From positions 1-10,923 of the forward strand of contig CAZVRZ010000166.1 in the NCBI GenBank assembly GCA_964629965.1: 10,923 nt of DNA. The letters are read 5' to 3'. A program made the position numbers and the translations under genes. The stretch is from CAZVRZ01 sp964629965. Lineage in GTDB: Bacteria; Chloroflexota; Anaerolineae; Anaerolineales; UBA4823. Positions 1 to 5,972 of this stretch are shown here, one piece after another (positions within the stretch are counted from its first letter, which is position 1; every line of letters starts with the position of its first letter). Under the pieces are notes generated by a model. The model did no database searches. It had not been told where the DNA came from and worked only from the letters and a program-made list of their open reading frames with translations.

Positions 1-438
1 TGGCTGCTGGTCACCCGCAGCCGTCAGTCGGAGGAAGTACGCTGGCCGCAGAAGGTCATTGCCTGGGCCTCTGCTATACTCCCACTGGCGCTGCGTATAG
101 ACAACGAGACTCTGCCAGGGCAGGCGATTACCGTCCTGGGCTTGCTGCTCGCGCTGTGGGCGCAGAGCACGCTGGGATGCTCGTTCGGCATCGCTCCGGC
201 GGATCGTGGCCTGGTGGCAGGCGGCCCATATCGTTTCGTTCGCCACCCGATGTACCTGGGCGAGCTGGTCTCCCTGGTTGGGGCGGTGATGGGCGACCCT
301 TCGGCGTTGAACCTCGCAGTATTCTTTATTCTCCTGCTCACTCTACTGCTGCGCATGCGCTGGGAGGAGCAGGTTGTTTCCAACTACGCCGCCTACGCCG
401 GAGGCGTGCGCTGGCGTTTGATCCCCCACATCTGGTAA
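1..438 (+). CDS. Isoprenylcysteine carboxyl methyltransferase-like membrane protein (3' part)
   Basis: The frame is open from base 1 to the TAA at 436-438, so at least 146 codons are coding and the start lies outside the window. The diagnostic motif is GPYRFVRHPMYLGE (about 231-272), the conserved C-terminal S-adenosylmethionine-binding motif of the ICMT/PEMT-like family of small integral membrane methyltransferases. It is followed by a hydrophobic segment (LNLAVFFILLLTLLL), then an acidic WEEQ and a Y..Y tract near the C-terminus, as is usual in this family. An earlier hydrophobic helix (ITVLGLLLALWA) precedes the motif. Family members methylate isoprenylcysteine in eukaryotes; bacterial homologues are widespread and mostly of unknown substrate, so none is assigned. 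It is the first visible gene of the plus-strand operon; the next start codon is 21 bases after its stop. The family call is firm, the function open. Confidence 0.85.
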   Translation, partial: WLLVTRSRQSEEVRWPQKVIAWASAILPLALRIDNETLPGQAITVLGLLLALWAQSTLGCSFGIAPADRGLVAGGPYRFVRHPMYLGELVSLVGAVMGDPSALNLAVFFILLLTLLLRMRWEEQVVSNYAAYAGGVRWRLIPHIW

Positions 439-459
439 TCCCACCAGGAAGGAGCTTGT

Positions 460-1956
460 ATGAACCGAAAAATCACCTTGAGAAGTATCCCATGGAAACG
501 CAGCCTGCTGTTGCTGGGCTTGCTGCTGGTGCTGCTGGCGCTGCTCGCCAGTATGCTGGCAGACCCGGCCCAGGCGCAGTCCGGAGATGGCTCTACCGTC
601 TACCTGCCCATGATCCTGGGCGGGGAGGGCGGCGCAGTGATCACGCCAACGCCGCCGGCCTTTGTCCCGCAGAGCGTCTTCGGCCTCAACACCGGCTCAC
701 TGGCCGGCGGAGATGGGCTGGCGGAAGTGCTCAACGCCGGCGCATCCTGGATGCATGCCAGCCAATCTGTGCGTTGGGCGGAGGTGGAACCGGTGAAAGG
801 CGAACGCCGCTGGGAAGCGCTGGCAGAGCTGGAGACCGAGCTGCAGGCTGCGGCCAGCCTGGGCCTGCGAGTGGTTCTGACGGTGGAGGGCACGCCCGAT
901 TGGGCCAGCGTGCCTGGATCAGCCTGCGGGCAGCCTCTGCCGGAACACCGCCCGGCGCTGGTCGCTTTCCTGCGCGACCTGGTGCAGCGCTACGGCGCTC
1001 CTCCCTACCGGGTGAAGCACTGGGAGCTGTGGAGCGAACAAGACACCTACGGCGGCTGCTGGAGCGAGCCATCTGAGCCTGCCTACGCCGCCGGCGGTTA
1101 TGCCGCCATCCTGTCGTTGGTCTACCCGCAGATCAAGGCCGTCGATCCCGAGGCGCAGCTACTGTTGGGCAGCCTGAGGCTGGAATGCGACCCGCTGGAC
1201 CCGCCCGGCGGCAAGGACTGCTCCGGCAGCAGCTTCTTGGAGAGCTTCCTGCAGGCCGGCGGCGGCGCCTCCTTCGATGGCGTCAGTTTCCAGGCTGCGG
1301 ATGGCTTCGCGGTCTACGATCTGCCCTGGGGCGCCGCCTACCAGTTCAGCAACTACAACTGGCATTCCTACTGGCACACCGGCGGGCCGTCCCTTGTCGC
1401 AAAGGCGGGCTATATCCGCAGCCTACTGGAGGAGTATCGCGCCGGAGACAAGGCGCTGTACAACACCCAATCCGCCGTGCTGTGCGCCAGCTGCGAAAAC
1501 GTGCCGGTGTTCGAGACGGCCAAGGCTGGCTACGTGGCCCAGGTATACGCGGCCGCCGCGGCGCTTGACCTGGAAGCCAACCTGTGGCAGAGCCTGACCG
1601 GCTGGCAGAACTCCGGCCTGGTCGACCAGGATTTCACCCCGCGCCCGGCTTACCAGGCCTATCAATTCGGCCGGGAAAAGATCGGTCCGGCAGCCTACTT
1701 GGGCGAGATATTGCCCGCCGATGTGGGCGGCGTCTCTGGCGTGCGCGGCCACAAGTTCATCCATGCAGATGGCCGCCAGGTATGGCTGCTGTGGTACGTG
1801 TCGCTCAGCGAGCCATCGCATACCGTTGCCTTTACGCCTCAACCGCAAGCGGCCTGGGATGTGCTGGGCAACCCGCTGGCAGTAAATGATGAATTGGAGA
1901 TCGGCGTCGACCCGGTCTATGTGGAATGGGCTCCTGATGAGCCCGCTGGAGAGTAA
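460..1956 (+). CDS. Secreted glycoside-hydrolase-like TIM-barrel protein, possibly inactive
   Basis: This 498-residue protein starts at an ATG with a strong Shine-Dalgarno AGGAAGGAG (446-454). Residues 1-40 form a signal peptide: basic start, long Leu-rich core (about 15-31), likely cleavage after AQA. VYLPMI (47-52) and a TPTPP spacer follow, a pattern common in secreted Chloroflexota proteins. Residues about 70-410 resemble clan GH-A hydrolases (GH5/GH39-like): FGLN, 'WAEVEPVKGERRWEALAELE' for the first strands, and WELWSEQD (188-195) where family members have W-E-x-W-N-E-P. E193 would be the acid/base. The strand where the nucleophile glutamate is expected reads ALYNTQSAV (332-340), with Gln337 at the likely nucleophile position. 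Residues 420-498 look like a small C-terminal beta domain. It may be a binding protein rather than an enzyme. Two bases separate its stop from the next start. Confidence 0.75.
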   Translation: MNRKITLRSIPWKRSLLLLGLLLVLLALLASMLADPAQAQSGDGSTVYLPMILGGEGGAVITPTPPAFVPQSVFGLNTGSLAGGDGLAEVLNAGASWMHASQSVRWAEVEPVKGERRWEALAELETELQAAASLGLRVVLTVEGTPDWASVPGSACGQPLPEHRPALVAFLRDLVQRYGAPPYRVKHWELWSEQDTYGGCWSEPSEPAYAAGGYAAILSLVYPQIKAVDPEAQLLLGSLRLECDPLDPPGGKDCSGSSFLESFLQAGGGASFDGVSFQAADGFAVYDLPWGAAYQFSNYNWHSYWHTGGPSLVAKAGYIRSLLEEYRAGDKALYNTQSAVLCASCENVPVFETAKAGYVAQVYAAAAALDLEANLWQSLTGWQNSGLVDQDFTPRPAYQAYQFGREKIGPAAYLGEILPADVGGVSGVRGHKFIHADGRQVWLLWYVSLSEPSHTVAFTPQPQAAWDVLGNPLAVNDELEIGVDPVYVEWAPDEPAGE

Positions 1957-1958
1957 GC

Positions 1959-4784
1959 ATGATGAACCACTTTCTGTTCTCGAAACTGCGTTCTCTGTTT
2001 GGTTTGCTGGTATTGGTGTGGGTGCTGGGCCGGCCGGGGGAGCCTGCCAGCGCAGCCAGAGCAGGAATGCCACAGGCCAACCATCCCCCGGCGCTGATCT
2101 TGCTCAGCGCAAGCCCCAACCCGGCCCCCTCCAATGGGACGGTGACCTTCACAGCGGTGTTTGCAGATCCGCAGGGCGCCGGGACATTACACCGCGCTTA
2201 TCTGGGTCTCTCGGATTGCACCCGCGCCACTGGCGAGGCTTACATGAGCAATTTCGAGCGCAACCTGGCCAACTTCTTCGGCAGCGGCGTGTATTTGGAT
2301 AGCCTGTGGTACGGCGCAGCGATCAATAACGAGAATGCCGCCTGTACGGGCGGGCAGCTCGGCGCCGATCCCTGGGGCTACATCGATCCCTTGAACAACG
2401 CCTGGGGCACGGCGCAGCTGGAGGCGGTCTCGAAACAGGCGCTTTCTGGCACACAGTTAAGTGTCTCCTGGAAAGTCTTCCTGAAGAACTTCCCCCTGGG
2501 AACGTACCACCTGTATTACATGATCGAAGATACTGGCCTGCTCTGGCACAGCGGCTCGACCCAGGCCGACTGGCGCAGTGCGGGGACATTCACGGTTACG
2601 AACCCAAGCGCCACTCCCACGCTTACCCGCACCGCCACGCCCACCGCGACTGCGACCGTCACGCGCACGCCCACCCGGACTGCCGCGCGAACCCCAACAC
2701 CCACCCAAACGCCCACGCGCACGCCGGCCAACACGGCTACCCATACCCCCACACCGATCCATAACGATCCGCCCGGCCTGTTGGGAGTAACCATCTCGCC
2801 CAACCCGGCCAGGCCGTCTGATCTTGTGACCTTCACCGCCCGCTTTACCGATCCGCAGGGCGGCAGCACGATCGAACGCGCCTACCTGGGCGTGTCCGAC
2901 TGTGATACTTCCGCCGGCGATGGCTATGGCAGCTATTTCGAGCATCACCTGGCGGATTTCTTTGGCACGATGACTAACATCGCACCCTGGAGCTGGACTC
3001 AGGTGGCCATCAACAACAATCAAGGGTCGTGCGAACCTGGCGGCCAGTTTCACGACGGCTACGTGTGGAACATGACGGCGCCCTTTGCCAACGCCTGGGG
3101 CACGGCCACCCAGACCGGCTGGGCGAAGAGCGTTTCTGAGAATGTGGCGACCGTCTCCTGGGTGGTGCAGCTCAAGGATTTCCCGGCAGGCGCATACAGC
3201 CTGTATTATATGGTGCGCGACCTGCCGCAGCTCTTCCAGACGGGAAATACTGGCCCGGAATACTGGCGGGTTCCGGATACGATCTTCCAGGTGAGCGCCA
3301 CCGACCCAATCTCCAGCGTCAACGACTACCGCGCCCTGGCGGACCTGCCGCCGGTGACGGAGGACAGCCTGTGGAGCGAGGGCGACCGGCTGCACGCCCG
3401 CTACGTGGTCAAGAACGGCGCCCTGGCGCATGCTGAGGATCCGGCTAACCCCTGGTACACGTTGGACGGCGACGCCGCCGGGCAGTCGTCCAACGTGCTG
3501 GCGGATACCGGCATACAACTCACCGACAGCCAGGCGGTGGACAAGTGGATGAGCGGGCCGTTCCACGCCGTGAACGTGCTTGACCCGCGCCTGCAGAGCG
3601 TCGGCTTCGGCTCCTACCGCGAGTTTGACCATGCCTTCCAGACAGCCGCGGCGCTGGATACCTTCCGCGGCCTGGGCGATGTGCCGGATCGGGTACAGTA
3701 CCCGGTCTTCTACCCGGCGCAGGGCAAGGTGCTGCCGGTGAGCCAATATTCCGGCGGCGAGACGCCCGACCCGCTGGCGGCCTGCCCCGGCTACAGCGCG
3801 CCCTCCGGGCCGCCGGTCATCGTCCAGTTTGGCACGGGGTTCACTGCCGTCAACATCACCGCCCACTCTTTCATGCAGGGTGCGACTCCTCTCGAACACT
3901 GCCTGTACACCGAAACCAGCTACACCCATCCCGACCCGCAGCAGCAGGCGCTGGGGCGCAGCTTCCTGTCCGGCCGCGATGCGCTGGTCATCATCCCGCG
4001 CCAGCCCCTCACGCCGGGCGCTTCGTACACCGTCTCGCTGATCGCCAACGGCCAGAGCTACACCTGGTCGTTCAGCGTGGCCGCAGATGCCCAGGGCGCG
4101 CTGCCTGGGCAGTTCATTCCACCCCGAGAGCCCGAACGCATCCCAACCTGCACACAAACCCTCCAGCAGGCCACCGCCGCCAACGACTGGGGAACGCTGT
4201 CCTACTCGCACCATGCCGGTGAAGGGGCCTGGACGCTCACCGGCGTGACCGGCCGCCTGCGCGAGTGGCAGTGGGATCCCTACCGGGGCGGCCCGCTCTT
4301 CGACCTGGTCGAGGTGTATTACCAGGCCCAGGGCGCTTCCCGGCCGCTGTGGGCCGCCCTGGGCGTCACGCTGCCGGCCTACTACACCGTCCACGACTCG
4401 GCCTCGTATGACGCTTACCACCGGCTGGGCCGCGGCAGCCAGCCCTACTACGTTTCGTTTGTCGAAGGGGCTGCCACCCGCCAGGAAGTGCTGGCGCTGT
4501 TCAGCCGGCCCGGCCGGCAGTTGGTGCGCCTGAAGGCCGCCGGCGCACATGTGTCCGAGCAAGAAATCGACTGGGAGCGCTGCGAGCCGCTGGACTCTGA
4601 GTACTGCACCCTGGCGCGCTTCTTTGAGAGCCTATCCTTTCAGGGAGAGAGCAACCTGTTCATCCGCACCGGATCAGCCTCACCCCACCCCATGTACGGT
4701 TTTCTGATCTGGCCGCTGCGCCTGATCCGCAATGTAAGCCTCTGCCCACCATTCGACTACAAGGAGTATTTTTATGCCCACTAA
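1959..4784 (+). CDS. Secreted CAP-domain (SCP/PR-1-like) protein with duplicated N-terminal module
   Basis: This 941-residue protein has GGAGAG (1948-1953) ahead of two adjacent ATGs (1959, 1962). A signal peptide covers about residues 1-32. Two homologous modules follow (about 43-213 and 271-446), each with a PNP....VTFTA.F.DPQG start, RAYLG.SDC, NNAWGTA/FANAWGTA and FP.G.Y.LYYM. A Thr/Pro/Arg spacer (214-268) separates them. Residues 453-606 form a CAP domain: NDYR, H479, H491-x-E493 and WMSGPFHA (H536), then a G-F-G tract; these match the His/Glu cluster of bacterial CAP domains. Residues about 614-708 look like an Ig-like beta sandwich. Residues 717-941 match nothing I recognise and include several Cys. 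CAP proteins are extracellular and functionally diverse, so the target is unknown. The 3' end overlaps the next gene by 11 bases, indicating an operon. The repeated modules are not a named family to me. Confidence 0.8.
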   Translation: MMNHFLFSKLRSLFGLLVLVWVLGRPGEPASAARAGMPQANHPPALILLSASPNPAPSNGTVTFTAVFADPQGAGTLHRAYLGLSDCTRATGEAYMSNFERNLANFFGSGVYLDSLWYGAAINNENAACTGGQLGADPWGYIDPLNNAWGTAQLEAVSKQALSGTQLSVSWKVFLKNFPLGTYHLYYMIEDTGLLWHSGSTQADWRSAGTFTVTNPSATPTLTRTATPTATATVTRTPTRTAARTPTPTQTPTRTPANTATHTPTPIHNDPPGLLGVTISPNPARPSDLVTFTARFTDPQGGSTIERAYLGVSDCDTSAGDGYGSYFEHHLADFFGTMTNIAPWSWTQVAINNNQGSCEPGGQFHDGYVWNMTAPFANAWGTATQTGWAKSVSENVATVSWVVQLKDFPAGAYSLYYMVRDLPQLFQTGNTGPEYWRVPDTIFQVSATDPISSVNDYRALADLPPVTEDSLWSEGDRLHARYVVKNGALAHAEDPANPWYTLDGDAAGQSSNVLADTGIQLTDSQAVDKWMSGPFHAVNVLDPRLQSVGFGSYREFDHAFQTAAALDTFRGLGDVPDRVQYPVFYPAQGKVLPVSQYSGGETPDPLAACPGYSAPSGPPVIVQFGTGFTAVNITAHSFMQGATPLEHCLYTETSYTHPDPQQQALGRSFLSGRDALVIIPRQPLTPGASYTVSLIANGQSYTWSFSVAADAQGALPGQFIPPREPERIPTCTQTLQQATAANDWGTLSYSHHAGEGAWTLTGVTGRLREWQWDPYRGGPLFDLVEVYYQAQGASRPLWAALGVTLPAYYTVHDSASYDAYHRLGRGSQPYYVSFVEGAATRQEVLALFSRPGRQLVRLKAAGAHVSEQEIDWERCEPLDSEYCTLARFFESLSFQGESNLFIRTGSASPHPMYGFLIWPLRLIRNVSLCPPFDYKEYFYAH
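2598..2762 (+). repeat. Thr/Pro/Arg-rich low-complexity linker repeat
   Basis: This C-rich tract of imperfect short repeats (cac/acg-ccc units) encodes residues 214-268 of the CAP protein: runs of TPT, TRT and TATPT that join the two duplicated N-terminal modules. Such linkers are typically extended, possibly glycosylated, spacers in Chloroflexota surface proteins. Slippage could change its length between strains. Confidence 0.75.
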
Positions 4785-5457
4785 ATTCACCCGTCTCATC
4801 CAACTGCTGGAGCGCCCTGCGGCGCGCCGGATCATCCGCCGCCTGGCTCTCCTGGCCGCGCTGCTGCTGGCCTTGACCCTGGTCATCCTGGTCTACCGCA
4901 CCTACCGGCCAGTCTTTCAGTCGTATTCCGCCGCCCACTCTGCTTCCCCGCAGGCCACTGCCACACTGGCGTATACTGCTTCGCCGACATCTCGGCCTAC
5001 TGAAACACCCTCCACGCCCACCGCCTGGCCCACTGCCAGGCCGCCGCTGGCGCTGATCTGGTCGCCGGAGTCTGAGCAGGTCTACCTGCGGGATGCCCCC
5101 AACGGCAACTCGCTGGCGCTGCTCGACAACGGCACACCCGTTACATTGGGCGAGCAGGCCGAGGCCGGCGGGGCCACCTGGGTGCAGGTGACCGGCGCGG
5201 GGTTCAGCGGCTGGGTTGCCCGCCTGTTGGTGGTAACCATCCAGCAGGATCGACCGGTTGCCTATCTGAGCAGTGAAGAAGGCGCCTACCTGCGCGCCGA
5301 GCCGCAGGGCATGATCCTGGCCTGGCTGCCGGACGGCACGCCGGTGCAGGTGATAGAAACTGCCGATGCAAATGGCGCTGCCTGGGCGCACATCCTCCTG
5401 CCCGATGAACGCACCGGCTGGATTGCTAATCGCCTGCTGGCGGGCGCCGAGCCATGA
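4774..5457 (+). CDS. Membrane-anchored protein with two bacterial SH3 domains
   Basis: This 227-residue protein has AAGGAG at 4761-4766, 7 bases before the ATG, and its start overlaps the end of the CAP gene by 11 bases, which suggests translational coupling. Residues 1-23 are basic (RPAARRIIRR), residues 24-42 form one transmembrane helix, and residues 60-90 form a Thr/Pro/Ser spacer, so the rest lies outside the membrane. Two SH3b (SH3 type 3) domains follow: about 92-154 (VYLRDAP, LLDNGTPVTL, WVQV, GWVARLLV) and 161-223 (AYLRAEP, LPDGTPVQVI, WAHI, GWIANRLL). The repeated pattern of Y-L-R, G-T-P-V and G-W-[VI]-[AN] is classic for SH3b pairs, which bind peptidoglycan or cell-wall peptides. 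It carries no catalytic domain, so it probably tethers or senses the cell wall alongside the secreted proteins encoded upstream. Confidence 0.82.
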   Translation: MPTKFTRLIQLLERPAARRIIRRLALLAALLLALTLVILVYRTYRPVFQSYSAAHSASPQATATLAYTASPTSRPTETPSTPTAWPTARPPLALIWSPESEQVYLRDAPNGNSLALLDNGTPVTLGEQAEAGGATWVQVTGAGFSGWVARLLVVTIQQDRPVAYLSSEEGAYLRAEPQGMILAWLPDGTPVQVIETADANGAAWAHILLPDERTGWIANRLLAGAEP

Positions 5458-5729
5458 AAACTACCCTGCGCACCAACCGCTGCACCTGCCCGATCTGCCG
5501 CGGCCAGGCGGGGGATCCGGAGAGTGTGCGGCACGAACAGATCAACCTGCTGATGAGCCTGATGAATGCCCGCCAGCGGCGGTTGTTTGCCGCCTTCCAG
5601 TCGCAGCAAATGGGGCACGGCGGGATCACGCGCATGGCGGAGATAACGGGGTTGGATCGCAAGACGATCCGGAGAGGGGTGAGGGAAATCTCAGGAGAGT
5701 TTGCCCCGCCCGGAGCTCCAGCCGGTTAG
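5454..5729 (+). CDS. Short helix-turn-helix protein, ISAzo13-type transposase N-terminus-like
   Basis: This is a 91-residue frame whose ATG overlaps the TGA of the SH3b gene (ATGA, 5454-5457). No clear Shine-Dalgarno is seen, so translation would rely on coupling. Residues 10-15 read CTCPIC, a compact Cys cluster. Residues 38-80 (NARQRRLFAAF..., GHGGITRMAEITGLDR, KTIRRGVREI) match the N-terminal helix-turn-helix of ISAzo13-family transposases, where 'RQRRLWAA...GHGGIS.VA..TG.SR.TIRRGL.EL' is typical. The family's DDE catalytic domain is absent: the frame stops at the point (PPGAPAG) where family members have a GGGRK-like tract. It is either a decayed transposase or a recruited DNA-binding domain retained at the operon end. 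The family resemblance is from memory; whether it is expressed is unclear. Confidence 0.5.
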   Translation: MKTTLRTNRCTCPICRGQAGDPESVRHEQINLLMSLMNARQRRLFAAFQSQQMGHGGITRMAEITGLDRKTIRRGVREISGEFAPPGAPAG

Positions 5730-5753
5730 TCTACCACACCGGGCGAGGCGAGT

Positions 5754-5939
5754 TTATCTTCGGTGCTCAGGATGAACATGTATGTTGTTATAAGCGCCTG
5801 GCCGGTAGGTGTGCATTTGCAGCTCGCTTAGCAGCATTAAAAGGTTGTGTTCCAGGTTGAGCTCGAAATCGGCCACTGCCTGGCGATCGCACTTGCCGCA
5901 GCGGGCGGCGCGCCCCACATCCCCGCAGAAGACCAGAAA
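5754..5939 (-). pseudogene. Remnant of a DGR-type reverse transcriptase, N-terminal part
   Basis: The minus strand is open for 61 codons between an in-frame TGA (5940-5942) and a TAA (5754-5756). It reads FCGDVGRAARCGKCDRQAVA, then DFELNLEHNLLMLLSELQ, then MHTYRPGAYNNIHVHPEHRR. This fits the N-terminal region of reverse transcriptases of diversity-generating retroelements: A-[AR]-x-G-K-R...-FE-x-x-LE-x-x-L-x-x-L-x-x-EL-x-x-x-TYRPG-x-Y, followed by a '.F.I..PK.R' segment. No start codon is obvious, and the polymerase motifs (FRDRVVHH, YxDD) are missing, because the frame ends where they should begin and the helix-turn-helix gene lies beyond on the other strand. It is a broken relic that cannot encode a working polymerase. 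Its position directly downstream of a lectin-fold variable domain on the same strand is the usual DGR order. The assignment is from remembered family patterns. Confidence 0.6.
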
Positions 5940-5953
5940 TCAGAAGTCCAGCT

Positions 5954-5968
5954 CGGTGCTCTTCACCG
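5954..5968 (-). other. Small hairpin just downstream of the putative DGR variable region
   Basis: On the minus strand CGGTG-AAGAG-CACCG forms a 5-bp stem with a 5-base loop, starting 4 bases after the stop codon of the giant gene. No T-run follows, so it is a poor intrinsic terminator. In known DGRs (e.g. phage BPP-1) a hairpin or cruciform just 3' of the variable region helps retrohoming; by position this could be such an element, though the stem here is short. Confidence 0.35.
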
Positions 5969-5972
5969 GCGA

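Noticed and set aside
156..1076. A 306-codon plus-strand frame overlapping the first two genes
   Set aside because: Its product is Arg/Gly/Pro-rich with no family pattern and bridges two convincing genes in other frames.
2457..4562. A 701-codon open frame on the minus strand opposite the CAP gene
   Set aside because: It shows no domain motif and no signal sequence, and lies fully inside a well supported plus-strand gene; long antisense frames are common in GC-rich coding DNA.
5954..5968. Rho-independent terminator between the convergent genes
   Set aside because: The stem is only 5 bp and no run of T follows on either strand.
5730..5972. A template repeat between the variable region and the reverse transcriptase relic
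   Set aside because: The gap between the gene stop and the relic is only about 30 bases and shows no copy of the RGGSW or IGFRC coding flanks.
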